Assembly (NCBI GenBank): GCA_947164985.1
Contig: CAMUYI010000002.1
Location: forward strand, 1 to 64,000
Source of the DNA: an uncultured Bacteroidales bacterium
GTDB lineage: Bacteria; Bacteroidota; Bacteroidia; Bacteroidales; Paludibacteraceae
Length of the DNA: 64,000 nucleotides
Direction of reading: 5' to 3'
Shown: positions 43,222 through 52,687 of the stretch, one piece after another
Numbering within the stretch: the first letter of the stretch is position 1
How the letters are laid out: every line of letters starts with the position of its first letter
Notes under the pieces: generated by a model
The model's database searches: none
Seen by the model: the letters and a program-made list of their open reading frames with translations, nothing else
What the model was told of the DNA's origin: nothing
Translations under genes and position numbers: made by a program

Positions 43222-44157
43222 ATGAAAGAGAACGTAATAATATCAGTGGTATCTCCCGTATATAGGGGTGAAAAAATGGTGAGCGAATTAGTCCGCAGAA
43301 ATGTGGAGGCACTGACTGGAATGGGTGTGGATTATGAGATCATACTCGTGAATGATGCATCACCGGACGAATCGTGGCATGCTATAGAACAAGAGTGCAA
43401 GAAGAACTCGAAAGTGAAAGGATTGAACCTATCTCGCAACTTTGGGCAACACTATGCTATTACTGCCGGATTGAGATATACTACCGGAGATTGGGTAATC
43501 GTGATGGACTGCGATTTGCAGGACAGACCGGAAGATATACCGGCATTGTATGCTAAGGCACAGGAGGGATATGATATCGTGTTTGCGCGTCGAGTGGTGA
43601 AGCATGTAGGGTGGTGGAAACGGTTCTCGAGTGTGGCTTTCCATAAGGTGTTTGATTGGTTGAGCGGTTCTCATTCTGATCCTACGATAGCTAACTTTGG
43701 CATCTATAAGAAAAGTGTTATAGAGGAGTTTAACAATATGCCGGAGCAGACGAGAGCATTCAAATTCCTATTGGAGCATCTTGGCTTTAAACGTACATGC
43801 ATTGAGGTAGAGCAAGCAGAACGTGCAGAGGGGGAAAGTTCTTATAATTTAGGCAGATTGCTCAAACTGAGTTTTGATGTGATTATATCGAACTCCAATA
43901 AACCGCTGCGCATGGCTGTAGGCTTAGGATTCGGAATGTCCATGTTAAGTTTCCTTCTTGCGGCATATAATATCTTCGCTAAATTGGTGGGAATAATTTT
44001 AGTGGAAGGATATACTACGACAATATTCAGCATATGGTTCGTTGGTGGATTACTGCTGTTTGTAATGGGTATATTAGGCCTATACATAGGAAAGATTTTT
44101 GACCAAGTGAAGGGACGCCAACTCTTCATCGTAAAGGATAAGATAAATATAGACTAA
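43222..44157 (+). CDS. GtrB/ArnC-like undecaprenyl-phosphate glycosyltransferase
   Basis: A 311-residue GT2 enzyme with the dolichol-phosphate-mannose-synthase pattern: VVSPVYRGEKMVSELVRR, EIILVNDASPDESW, SRNFGQHYAITAGL, and the DCDLQDRPEDIPAL metal site near residue 96. Two C-terminal membrane segments (about 230-255 and 265-290) are as in GtrB/ArnC. It would load a sugar from a nucleotide donor onto undecaprenyl phosphate at the inner membrane. The SMR-type proteins at 47241-47909 and the GT-C at 47906 are its likely partners. Confidence 0.92.
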   Translation: MKENVIISVVSPVYRGEKMVSELVRRNVEALTGMGVDYEIILVNDASPDESWHAIEQECKKNSKVKGLNLSRNFGQHYAITAGLRYTTGDWVIVMDCDLQDRPEDIPALYAKAQEGYDIVFARRVVKHVGWWKRFSSVAFHKVFDWLSGSHSDPTIANFGIYKKSVIEEFNNMPEQTRAFKFLLEHLGFKRTCIEVEQAERAEGESSYNLGRLLKLSFDVIISNSNKPLRMAVGLGFGMSMLSFLLAAYNIFAKLVGIILVEGYTTTIFSIWFVGGLLLFVMGILGLYIGKIFDQVKGRQLFIVKDKINID

Positions 44158-44168
44158 AAGATATAATT

Positions 44169-44462
44169 ATGGATTTTGAACAAATTAAAGAAATTGTAAC
44201 GAATGTGATTCGTGAGTATTGCGAACTTAATCACATCGAAGTTGGAGAACTGACCAAAGACACTCCGCTGATTGGTAGTGCACGAATCTTGGATTCGATG
44301 GGTTTGGTGAACGTGATTGTGGACATTGAGACAGCGTTCCTTGATGAGGATATTGAGGTGTCGCTGACATCCGATGCAGCTATGTCCAGTCGTATCAGTC
44401 CGTTCCGTACTATCGGTGCACTGAGTCATTTTATCGCACGTCAAATAGGTATTGAGGCATGA
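44169..44462 (+). CDS. acyl carrier protein, second copy
   Basis: A 97-residue carrier protein with the phosphopantetheine Ser43 in ARILDSMGLVNVIVDIE. It is distinct from the one at 25644. With the SDR, ligase and N-acyltransferase genes that follow it forms a second acyl-activation cassette. The SDR start overlaps its stop by ATGA. Confidence 0.92.
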   Translation: MDFEQIKEIVTNVIREYCELNHIEVGELTKDTPLIGSARILDSMGLVNVIVDIETAFLDEDIEVSLTSDAAMSSRISPFRTIGALSHFIARQIGIEA

Positions 44463-45156
44463 ATCGGGTAATCATCATAACCGGAACACGCAAGGGAATT
44501 GGTCGCTATTTGGCTGAGCAATATCTTGCAGAAGGCGACATCGTGTACGGTTGCAGTCGTAGAAACTGCGACTTGGAGCACGAGAACTACCATCACGAGA
44601 ATCTGGATGTAGCAGATGAAGAGAAGGTGGTGGCATTTGTGCGCAACGTATATAAGGAACAAAAGCGTATCGACGTGCTGATCAATAATGCCGGAATGGC
44701 ATCGATGAACCATGTACTGCTGACTCCAAAAATGACTGCAGAACGCGTGATGAACACCAACTTCATGGGTTCGTTCCTGTTCTCGCGTGAGTGTGCCAAG
44801 TACATGATGAAGCAGCGCAACGGACGTATCGTGAACTACTCGACAGTAGCGGTGGCATTGAACTTGAATGGCGAGTTGGTTTATTCGTCGTCGAAAGCCG
44901 CTGTGGAGCAGTTGACGCGTGTGTGGCCGGAGAAATCGGTGAGTATGGCATCACGGTGAATGCCGTTGGTCCTACTCCGGTAGATACGGACTTGATTAAG
45001 AACGTGCCTGAAAACAAAATTGAGGAACTGAAAAGTCGTCAGTGCATCAAGCGTCTCGGAACGTTTGAGGATGTGAAGAATGTAATTGATTTTTACCTGA
45101 AACCGGAGAGTAATTTCATTACCGGACAGGTGGTTTATTTAGGAGGAGTATTCTAA
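44459..45156 (+). pseudogene. SDR oxidoreductase with a one-base deletion
   Basis: The first frame (44459-44959) gives an SDR N terminus: IIITGTRKGIGRYLAEQYL, NNAGMASMN and the catalytic YSSSKAAVEQLTRV, then runs out of frame. From about 44925 the next frame continues AGEIGEYGITVNAVGPTPVDTDL up to ITGQVVYLGGVF, the usual SDR end. One base is missing near 44921-44926 (GTGTGGCC where GTGTTGGCC or similar is expected). The total of 698 bp is one short of 233 codons. Either the gene is broken or the read has an error. Repaired, it would be a FabG-like reductase acting with the adjacent carrier protein. Confidence 0.85.
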
Positions 45157-46496
45157 TGAGTTGGATAGTAGATCATATCGCTGAGATGGGCGAGAAGAAT
45201 GCGGTGGTGTACGATTACAAGGAGTACACCTATGCGCATTTACATGAGCAGATTCTTGCGTACTCGAAGCAGATTGATGGCAAAATCGCCAAAGGAACGG
45301 TTGTGGCGTTGGTATCGGATTATAATTTCTATTCGATAGCCTTGTTCTTTGCGTTGTATGAGAACAAGAACATCATCGTTCCGATTACAACGAAGATTGC
45401 TTCGGAGATTGAAGATCGAATCCGTGTGTCGAACTGCGATTGGCGTATTGATTTGAACGGAGAAGCGATTGCTATCACGCCTTGTAAGAAACTAGGCGAA
45501 GCACATCCGTTGCTGCAACAACTACAGAAGAACGGGAAATCCGGATTGATTCTGTTCAGTAGCGGTACAACCGGTGCTCCGAAAGCTATGATTCATGATT
45601 TGGATAACTTGGTGGATACCTATCAGGGCAAACGCGGAAAGAACATGACGTTCTTGATTTTCCTGATGTTTGACCATATCGGAGGACTGAACACGTTGCT
45701 CAATTGCATCGCAATGGGCGTAACGATGGTGTTCCCGATTAAGCGTGATCCGGATCATGTATGCGAACTGATTGAGAAATATCAAGTGAACGTGCTGCCG
45801 ACAAGTCCTACGTTCTTGAATCTGATTCTTATTGGCGAATCGCAGAATAAATACGATTTGAGTTCGTTGCGTATGATCACGTATGGCACCGAACCGATGC
45901 CGGAGAGCCTGTTGGTGAAGTTGAAGAGTGTCTTCAACCGAGTTAAGTTTTTGCAGACGTTCGGAACCAGCGAGACGGGTATCAGCCAAACTGCAAGCAA
46001 GTCGTCCGATAGCACCTACCTCCGTATTGATGATCCGAAGACGGAGATCAAGATTGTGGATGGTGAATTGTGGATTCGCAGCAAGACGCAGATTATGGGA
46101 TACCTCAATGCGTCGATGGAGCGATTCACCGAAGACGGATGGTTCAAAACTGGGGACTTGGTAGAGGAAGCCGAAGACGGATACATCAAGATTGTAGGAC
46201 GTAACAAGGAACTGATTAACGTAGGTGGCGAGAAAGTGTTGCCTTCAGAAGTGGAGTCGGTGCTGTTCCAGATGCCGGACTTGATTGACTGTATGGTCTA
46301 TGGCGAACAGAATCCGATTACCGGTATGATGGTGGTAGCTAAGGTGCTATTCAAGACACCAATGAAACCGTCGGAGGCAAAGAAAGCTGTGACGCTGTTC
46401 TGCGCAGATAAGTTGGATCGTTACAAGATTCCGGCAAAGGTTATCCAAATGACGGAGTCGGAATATACGGATAGGTTTAAGAAAAAAAGAAACTAA
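45156..46496 (+). CDS. AMP-dependent ligase (ANL family), second copy
   Basis: A 446-residue adenylating enzyme: LILFSSGTTGAPKAMIHD, TFGTSETG, GWFKTGDLVEEAEDGYIKIVGRNKELINVGGEKVLPSEVE are the core motifs. It differs clearly from the enzyme at 25874, so the two probably activate different acids. The terminal lysine-rich end (YTDRFKKKRN) replaces the usual SGKxxR ending. It would load the carrier protein at 44169. Confidence 0.9.
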   Translation: MSWIVDHIAEMGEKNAVVYDYKEYTYAHLHEQILAYSKQIDGKIAKGTVVALVSDYNFYSIALFFALYENKNIIVPITTKIASEIEDRIRVSNCDWRIDLNGEAIAITPCKKLGEAHPLLQQLQKNGKSGLILFSSGTTGAPKAMIHDLDNLVDTYQGKRGKNMTFLIFLMFDHIGGLNTLLNCIAMGVTMVFPIKRDPDHVCELIEKYQVNVLPTSPTFLNLILIGESQNKYDLSSLRMITYGTEPMPESLLVKLKSVFNRVKFLQTFGTSETGISQTASKSSDSTYLRIDDPKTEIKIVDGELWIRSKTQIMGYLNASMERFTEDGWFKTGDLVEEAEDGYIKIVGRNKELINVGGEKVLPSEVESVLFQMPDLIDCMVYGEQNPITGMMVVAKVLFKTPMKPSEAKKAVTLFCADKLDRYKIPAKVIQMTESEYTDRFKKKRN

Positions 46497-46507
46497 TTGA
46501 TATTGCT

Positions 46508-47239
46508 ATGCAGATTACCGATTGTCCTTGGGAATTAGCCAATTTGGATTGCCGTGTTGCAGAAGTTCATTCGTTGTATAACGAGGAATTGGACGAAGCA
46601 AAACTACGGGAGTTGGAGGATAACTATGACTACATCGTAGTGAAAGTAGAGGCAGGATCTATGCGTCAGTCTATGTTGCTGAGTCAACTCGGATACCATT
46701 TGGCTGAGACGCAGTTGGCTATTCAGAAGGCAAAAAAGGATTGGACGTGGGAACAAGACGCTTTTGCCAAGAAGATGATGCCTCTTTTGAGTGCGGAACG
46801 AATTGAGAGTGAAAGTGAGTTGGAGGATTTATTTAGTAAGATATCTTCTAATATGTTCACGACTGATCGTATCTATTTAGATCCGCAGTTTGGCCCGGAA
46901 TATAGCGTAAGACGGTATAAAAATTGGATGCGTACAGAATGGACAAAAGGTAGTTTGTTGTACAAGCATTTCTTCCGAGGCAAATATGTTGGCTTCTCAC
47001 TTTGTAAGTCGGTAGGAGATGATTTGAAATGCTTGTTGGCAGGTGTGTTTGAGGAGTATCAAAACATCGGATTAGGTTTCTGGGTGCCGTTAATTCCGGA
47101 GATTATTGGAACGATTCCGTACAAGTTATACAGCACGCAGATATCCAGTAATAACATCGCAGTTTATCGCTTATATACATGGCAAACCTTCCAAATTAGC
47201 CGATTTGAATACGTATTTGTAAAGCATATCCATCATTAG
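46508..47239 (+). CDS. GNAT-family N-acyltransferase
   Basis: A 243-residue protein with the overall pattern of WecD/FdtD-like GNAT enzymes: an N-terminal domain (PWELANLDCRVAEVHSLYNE) and a C-terminal GNAT core with GVFEEYQNIGLGFWVPLIPEIIG (acyl-donor loop) and TQISSNNIAVYRLYTWQTFQ. It probably transfers the acyl group prepared by the carrier protein and ligase onto an amino sugar, possibly the product of the WecE-type aminotransferase at 49330. Confidence 0.78.
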   Translation: MQITDCPWELANLDCRVAEVHSLYNEELDEAKLRELEDNYDYIVVKVEAGSMRQSMLLSQLGYHLAETQLAIQKAKKDWTWEQDAFAKKMMPLLSAERIESESELEDLFSKISSNMFTTDRIYLDPQFGPEYSVRRYKNWMRTEWTKGSLLYKHFFRGKYVGFSLCKSVGDDLKCLLAGVFEEYQNIGLGFWVPLIPEIIGTIPYKLYSTQISSNNIAVYRLYTWQTFQISRFEYVFVKHIHH

Positions 47240-47240
47240 A

Positions 47241-47577
47241 ATGACCAAACTCGCTACATATGGTTCTTTGATTGGCGTTAACCTGCTGTATGCATGCGTG
47301 ACTTTGTTCACGAAATATGCCTCGCAGCAGGTGATGGGTTCTATGGCTTATTGTCTCGGTTTAGCCGGAGCGATAGGTGTAATGGGAGCGTATGCGATAT
47401 GCTGGCAGCAGATCTTGAAACGAGTGGAGTTGAGTACGGCAATATATGTTTAAAGGGACGAGCCTCATCTTCATTATGCTCTTTGCGTTTGCGTTGTTTG
47501 GCGAACAGATCACTATCATGAACATTGTAGGTGCTGCAGTGATTATAGCCGGTATAACATTATTTGCGAAAGAATGA
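47241..47577 (+). pseudogene. SMR/EamA-like membrane protein with a one-base insertion
   Basis: The frame from 47241 gives three hydrophobic segments (IGVNLLYACVTLFTKYASQQ, AYCLGLAGAIGVMGAYAICW) and then ends at 47453. From about 47442 another frame continues MFKGTSLIFIMLFAFALFGEQ and IVGAAVIIAGITLFAKE, the normal last helix. One extra base lies near 47440-47441 (GCAATATATG). Repaired, it would be a 112-residue ArnE/EmrE-like protein. Its TGA overlaps the ATG of the next gene, so the pair is coupled. Confidence 0.85.
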
Positions 47578-47909
47578 TATATTATTTACTTGTAGTAGGG
47601 TCCGTTTTTGCTGCGGCATGTGCACAGATGCTGTTGAAGCAAGGAGCACGGAAAGAGTATGGCTCTTGGTGGAGGCAGTACATCAACCCGTGGGTGATAG
47701 GGGGATATGGCATTATGGCTTGCAGTCTGGTGTTGAACATTTGGTGTATGAGCAAGGGTGTGCAGGTGAAGGAAGTGAGCGTGATAGAGTCGATGAGCTA
47801 CCTGTTTGTGCCAGTACTGGCATTTATGCTATTTAAAGAGAAGTTGACTGTGCGCAAGATGTGCGCAATTGCGGTCATTATAATAGGTGTAATAATCTTT
47901 TTTGTATGA
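47574..47909 (+). CDS. SMR/EamA-like small membrane transporter (ArnF-like)
   Basis: A 111-residue protein with four membrane segments: YYLLVVGSVFAAACAQMLLKQGARK, WVIGGYGIMACSLVLNIWCMS, MSYLFVPVLAFMLFKEKLT and CAIAVIIIGVIIFFV. It pairs with the preceding, frameshifted gene as ArnE/ArnF do, and would move an undecaprenyl-phosphate-linked sugar across the inner membrane. The stop overlaps the start of the GT-C gene (ATGA). Confidence 0.85.
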   Translation: MIYYLLVVGSVFAAACAQMLLKQGARKEYGSWWRQYINPWVIGGYGIMACSLVLNIWCMSKGVQVKEVSVIESMSYLFVPVLAFMLFKEKLTVRKMCAIAVIIIGVIIFFV

Positions 47910-49327
47910 AAGAATTTTTATTAAAAGGAAGTTTTTATGGCATCATTGCCATTCTTACAGGTGTACTTGCATTTTTCATTATGTACAACGCAGGTTGGAT
48001 TGTTGGTGACGATGCTATTGTTATCAGCCATACAGGCTGGGGGCATTTCTTTAATCCGTCCGATACAGTTGCACCATCCGCGGGGCGTTTCTTCCCGCTG
48101 GCCTATGTGGTATATAATATTCTGCCATTATTAGGACTTACATCAGTTAATGCGCATTTTGCCTTGCATACACTAGTCTTTATCCTATTTAGCTCAGTCT
48201 CTTTTTGGGCAGCATACAAGGCGATTGATGCCCAAAAACTGACTTGGCAAGGTTATGTCTTGGTTCTCTCTGCGGGTCTCGTTTGTATTGCTCGTGCTTA
48301 CAATAATTTTTTGGATGCATATTCTACTATTTGGATGGACTATACATTGATAATGATATGGGCGTTGTGTAGTTATTATGTGCATAAGAACCAATCCATT
48401 ACTGCAGTGGTTATCGGCTTATTATGTGTGATATACATGACATTTTGTATAGAAACAAACTTTGTATTCCCGCTCGTTTACGGAATAATCGGGTTGCTAT
48501 TTACTAGGAAGAAATCTACCAAGTTGGAGAAAATTTACCTTTGGAGTTTGATAGGGATCGGAATAATTTTCTTATTGCTATATTTCTTCATATGTTTCTT
48601 GCATATTGAAGAAGCCTACGATGGTTCGCATGGAACAGAGGATACTATTATTACTAATGCTCTTAAGATGTTTATGGCGCAGAAAGTGCTTTGGGTTGTG
48701 CTCGGTCTTGTGTGTTGGCGTGCATATCGTATTATCGCAAAGCAAGAAGAGTTTGAGTTCTGGGATACAATACTTCTGACAGGTTGTGCTTATTGTTGTG
48801 GTTGTGCGATAATGAAACTCAACTGGGTTCTTTACTACTCATTAGCATCGTTATTCATGATTCCCTCCATTGTTTACTATTTGCACAAATACTTCAGTAG
48901 TAGGTGGGCCTGGGTAATAATGTTAGCATTAGGTCTTTTTACTTTTCGAAAAGTGCCAAGTTACATTAAAACAAATCAAAAAGATCGACATGAATCAGCG
49001 AAAACAATGACTATATTATCATTGGAATATAAAGATGGAAATGCATTGTACTGGTATGCACCAAGAATCGATGATACAGCTCGATGCTTTGATTCGGAAT
49101 CGCGAGCTTGGGTTCATTCATGCATAGAAACACAATTTGCTAGAGAAATTAACGACGAGTCTTACAAATTGACAGAAATCGAAACTTTTACAGATACGCC
49201 AGGTGTTTATCTCCTCCCCATAGAAAATAATAAACTATTCTCCGATATCAATGAGACTGTTATCTCTGCAGGAGAAATATTGCAAGCAGAAGCTGAAAGA
49301 GGAATAACAATCGTTAAAATCCGCTAA
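47906..49327 (+). CDS. polytopic GT-C-type glycosyltransferase
   Basis: About 473 residues with some ten to eleven membrane segments and a C-terminal soluble tail. The first outside loop has WIVGDDAIV with an Asp-Asp pair at residues 35-36, the usual GT-C catalytic site. It probably takes the sugar from undecaprenyl phosphate and adds it to the polymer in the periplasm. The start is the ATG at 47906, overlapping the upstream stop, rather than 47861. It is AT-rich relative to neighbours. Confidence 0.82.
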   Translation: MKEFLLKGSFYGIIAILTGVLAFFIMYNAGWIVGDDAIVISHTGWGHFFNPSDTVAPSAGRFFPLAYVVYNILPLLGLTSVNAHFALHTLVFILFSSVSFWAAYKAIDAQKLTWQGYVLVLSAGLVCIARAYNNFLDAYSTIWMDYTLIMIWALCSYYVHKNQSITAVVIGLLCVIYMTFCIETNFVFPLVYGIIGLLFTRKKSTKLEKIYLWSLIGIGIIFLLLYFFICFLHIEEAYDGSHGTEDTIITNALKMFMAQKVLWVVLGLVCWRAYRIIAKQEEFEFWDTILLTGCAYCCGCAIMKLNWVLYYSLASLFMIPSIVYYLHKYFSSRWAWVIMLALGLFTFRKVPSYIKTNQKDRHESAKTMTILSLEYKDGNALYWYAPRIDDTARCFDSESRAWVHSCIETQFAREINDESYKLTEIETFTDTPGVYLLPIENNKLFSDINETVISAGEILQAEAERGITIVKIR

Positions 49328-49329
49328 CA

Positions 49330-50481
49330 ATGAGTATACCTTTTAATAAACCGCACCTCACAGGTAAAGAGGCGCATTACATGTACAAGGCAGTTTTTGC
49401 CGGTCATTTATCCGGTAATGGCGAGTACACGAAGAAATGCCAAGCGTTCTTTCAGGAGCGCTATGGCTTTAAGAAATGTCTTCTGACGACGAGTGGTACA
49501 GACGCTTTGGAGATGTGCGCGATGCTGTGTGACTTAAAGCCGGGTGATGAAGTCATCATCCCGAGTTATACCTTCGTCAGCACGGCACTTGCATTTCTCC
49601 GCGAAGGAGCAAAGGTAGTCTTTGCTGATAGTATGAAACGTAATCCGAATCTGGATGCAGAAGCTATCGAAGCGCTTATCACTCCGAAAACGAAAGTGAT
49701 AGTACCGGTGCATTATGCCGGAGTGGCATGTGATATGGATCGTATTATGGAGATTGCTGAGAAGCATAATCTGCTCGTCGTCGAAGATGCCGCGCAAGCC
49801 ATCGACAGTTATTACCGTTCACCCGTAACCGGTAACCTGTCACCCCTCGGCTCGATAGGCCATCTCGCTGCTTTCTCTTTCCACGAGACGAAGAATATTA
49901 CTGCCGGTGGTGAAGGTGGTTTGCTCGTAGTCAATGACGAACGCTTCATCCGTCGTGCGGAAATCCTTTGGGAGAAGGGTACGAACCGAGCAGAGTTCTT
50001 CCGCGGAGCCGTGAATAAATACGGCTGGGTAGATATGGGTTCGTCTTTCTTACCGGCAGAAATCAATGCAGCTTTCCTTTGGGCGCAACTGGAAAACCTC
50101 GACGAAATCCAAAATAAACGTAAGGCTCTTTGGGAGACTTACTATAAACTTCTCAAACCGCTAGCAGACAAAGGCTATTTCCAACTTCCCGACATACCGG
50201 AGTATGCATCCAACAATGCCCATATGTTCTATCTCGTTTTTCCTAGTTTAGAGAAACGTACGGCATTGATTCAACATCTCAAAGAGAACGATATCATGGC
50301 CGTGTTCCATTATTTGAGCCTACATTGCAGCCAATACTACAAGGATAAACATGATGGACGTGAGTTGCCGGAGTGCGATCGATATGCCGATACCTTGGTG
50401 CGTCTGCCGATGTACTATGATTTAGAGATAGAAGATGTGGAGAGGATATGTCAATTAATTAGAGTATGTTGTGAGAGATAA
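49330..50481 (+). CDS. wecE: dTDP-4-amino-4,6-dideoxygalactose transaminase
   Basis: A 383-residue PLP aminotransferase of the WecE/RffA type: IPFNKPHLTGKEAHYMYKAV at the N terminus, LLTTSGTDALEMCAMLCD, IIPSYTFVSTALAFLREGA, and the PLP lysine in SFHETKNITAGGEGGLLV near residue 188. It makes dTDP-Fuc4N-like amino sugars. Residues about 164-172 (SPVTGNLSP) replace a short surface loop and come from a heptamer array. Confidence 0.93.
   Translation: MSIPFNKPHLTGKEAHYMYKAVFAGHLSGNGEYTKKCQAFFQERYGFKKCLLTTSGTDALEMCAMLCDLKPGDEVIIPSYTFVSTALAFLREGAKVVFADSMKRNPNLDAEAIEALITPKTKVIVPVHYAGVACDMDRIMEIAEKHNLLVVEDAAQAIDSYYRSPVTGNLSPLGSIGHLAAFSFHETKNITAGGEGGLLVVNDERFIRRAEILWEKGTNRAEFFRGAVNKYGWVDMGSSFLPAEINAAFLWAQLENLDEIQNKRKALWETYYKLLKPLADKGYFQLPDIPEYASNNAHMFYLVFPSLEKRTALIQHLKENDIMAVFHYLSLHCSQYYKDKHDGRELPECDRYADTLVRLPMYYDLEIEDVERICQLIRVCCER
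49818..49845. repeat. heptamer array inside wecE
   Basis: TTCACCC, GTAACCG, GTAACCT, GTCACCC, translated as SPVTGNLSP in a loop of the enzyme. The unit type equals that in the gap at 6653-6680, 43 kb away. Confidence 0.82.
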
Positions 50482-50569
50482 AGTTAAAGTAAAGAGTTGG
50501 TAATTTATATGTGTTCTCACATAGAGGCAATGGTTGAAAGAACAAAGATTTAGATTATAGAAGATATAA

Positions 50570-51550
50570 GTGAAAGTTTTAGTAACAGGTGCAGCGGGGT
50601 TTATAGGTTCGAAGTTAGCCTATGAATTAGCAAAGAGAGGAGATGAGGTGGTTGGTGTTGATAACATCAATGATTACTATGATGTGCGGTTGAAGTATGG
50701 TCGATTGAAAGAGTTTGCGCATCCGAAAATTCGGTTTGAGCAGATGTCGATAGAGGATAAACCATCTATTGATGCATTGTTTGAGAATGAGCACTTTGAG
50801 GTAGTTGTCAACTTAGCTGCACAAGCAGGGGTACGTTATAGCATCACGCATCCGTACACCTACATGCAGAGTAACTTGGTTGGGTTCCTCAATATATTGG
50901 AGGCATGCCGGAACTATAACGTACCGAAATTGGTATTTGCTTCTTCGTCAAGCGTATACGGCATGAATGAGAAAGTGCCGTATAACGAAGAGGATAAGGT
51001 AGATGTTCCGGTAAGTCTCTATGCGGCAACAAAGAAATCCAATGAACTGATGGCTCATAGTTATAGCAAACTATATGGCTTACAATGTATCGGTTTGCGA
51101 TTCTTTACGGTATATGGTCCGTGGGGGCGACCGGATATGTCTCCGATGCTATTTGCTAATGCTCTACGTGATGATAAACCGATTAAGGTGTTCAACAATG
51201 GCGATATGATTCGTGACTTCACGTATATCGATGATATAGTAGAGGGTACGATGCATACGATAGATAAGGATATTCCTGAGGACAAGCGTGAGAATGGGGT
51301 GGCGTACAGGATATATAATATCGGATGCAGTCATCCGGTGAAGTTGATGGATTTCATCAGCGAGTTGGAAGGCGCGTATGGCGAGGAGGCGAAGAAAGAG
51401 TATTTGCCTATGCAGCCGGGAGATGTGTATCAGACGAATGCGGATACGAGTCGTTTGGAAACCGAGATGGGTTATAAACCGCATGTGTCGCTGCATGAGG
51501 GTATAGGAGAATTCATGAAATGGTATAAGAGCGAAAAGAATCCGTTATAA
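50570..51550 (+). CDS. UDP-glucuronate 4-epimerase
   Basis: A 326-residue SDR epimerase: VTGAAGFIGSKLAYELAKRGDEV, GVDNINDYYDVRLKYGRL, AAQAGVRYSITHPYTYMQSN and FTVYGPWGRPDMSP are the pattern of CapI/LspL-type UDP-glucuronate 4-epimerases, which make UDP-galacturonate. It starts with GTG. The start is fixed by the nucleotide motif. The galacturonokinase-like gene follows with a 1-bp overlap. Confidence 0.92.
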   Translation: MKVLVTGAAGFIGSKLAYELAKRGDEVVGVDNINDYYDVRLKYGRLKEFAHPKIRFEQMSIEDKPSIDALFENEHFEVVVNLAAQAGVRYSITHPYTYMQSNLVGFLNILEACRNYNVPKLVFASSSSVYGMNEKVPYNEEDKVDVPVSLYAATKKSNELMAHSYSKLYGLQCIGLRFFTVYGPWGRPDMSPMLFANALRDDKPIKVFNNGDMIRDFTYIDDIVEGTMHTIDKDIPEDKRENGVAYRIYNIGCSHPVKLMDFISELEGAYGEEAKKEYLPMQPGDVYQTNADTSRLETEMGYKPHVSLHEGIGEFMKWYKSEKNPL

Positions 51551-52686
51551 TGAAGCATATATTTTCGCCATATCGAGTATGTCCATTAGGGGCACATGTG
51601 GATCATCAGCATGGACTGGTGACGGGTTTTGCGATTGACAAAGGTGTGGATCTTTGGTACGACATCGCAAGTGACAGTTCGGTGGAACTGCAGTCGGCTC
51701 AGTATGATAATGTTGTGCGGTTCAATATCGCAGAACCGACATTGGTGCGGCAGAAGGACTGGGGCGATTATGCTCGCGGAGCGAAGTATGCGTTGCAGAA
51801 ACGGTTTGTGCTGAGGCGCGGTATACGCGGACGCATCCAAGGCAGTTTGCCGATTGGAGGACTGTCGTCGTCGGCTGCGGTGCTGGTGGCATACGTGATG
51901 GCTTTTGCGGATGCGAACGAGATACGATTGGCTCCGATGGAGGTGATTCTAATTGCATCCGAAGCAGAACGCGAGTATATCGGTTTGACGAACGGTATCT
52001 TGGATCAGGCATGTATCGTGTTGGGGAAGAAAGATCATCTGCTGATGTTGGATTGCGACACGAACGAATACCGGTTGATTCCACGTGCAGCATCAATGCC
52101 ACCGATGAAGATAGGTATCTTCTTCAGCGGGTTGACACGTTCGCTGATTAACTCAAACTACAACCTGCGGGTGCATGAGTGCCGAACGGCTGCGTGGATA
52201 CTGCAAGCGTATGATAACGTGCCGCTGAAGACTCCGGATAAGACGTACCTAAGGGATGTGTCGCGGGATGCATTGGCGAAATACCAGGACAGGATACCGG
52301 AGCGGTTCGTGAAACGTGCTACGCATTTCTATTCGGAGTATAGGCGTGTACGTGAAGGTATCGCGGCTTGGGAGAAGGGAGATCTGAACTGGTTCGGACG
52401 ATTGAGTTTTGAGAGTTGCGAGTCGTCTATTCATAACTACGAATGCGGTTCACCGGAGTTGGTAGCGATTTACAATGCGATGCGGCAGACGGATGGCATC
52501 TATGGAGGACGGTTCTCCGGTGCGGGATTCAAAGGCGCATGTATCGCCTTGTGTGATCCGAGTAAGATAGAGGCGATAGAGCAATCGGTGCGTGAGAAAT
52601 ACCTGGCTGAGTTCCCGCAATACAAGGATGCGATGGAGTGCTATTTCTGCGACATAGCGGATGGTGCACGAATAATGGAGGATTAG
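51550..52686 (+). CDS. GHMP kinase, galacturonokinase-like
   Basis: A 378-residue GHMP sugar kinase. The N-terminal CPLGAHVDHQHGLVTGFAID replaces the galactokinase GEHTDYNGG pattern with the GAHxDHQ form known from plant galacturonokinase. GSLPIGGLSSSAAVLVAY is the ATP loop and GAGFKGACIALCD the third motif. It would phosphorylate free galacturonic acid or a related sugar at C1. The neighbouring epimerase and nucleotidyltransferase fit a UDP-galacturonate-type branch. Confidence 0.85.
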   Translation: MKHIFSPYRVCPLGAHVDHQHGLVTGFAIDKGVDLWYDIASDSSVELQSAQYDNVVRFNIAEPTLVRQKDWGDYARGAKYALQKRFVLRRGIRGRIQGSLPIGGLSSSAAVLVAYVMAFADANEIRLAPMEVILIASEAEREYIGLTNGILDQACIVLGKKDHLLMLDCDTNEYRLIPRAASMPPMKIGIFFSGLTRSLINSNYNLRVHECRTAAWILQAYDNVPLKTPDKTYLRDVSRDALAKYQDRIPERFVKRATHFYSEYRRVREGIAAWEKGDLNWFGRLSFESCESSIHNYECGSPELVAIYNAMRQTDGIYGGRFSGAGFKGACIALCDPSKIEAIEQSVREKYLAEFPQYKDAMECYFCDIADGARIMED

Positions 52687-52687
52687 T

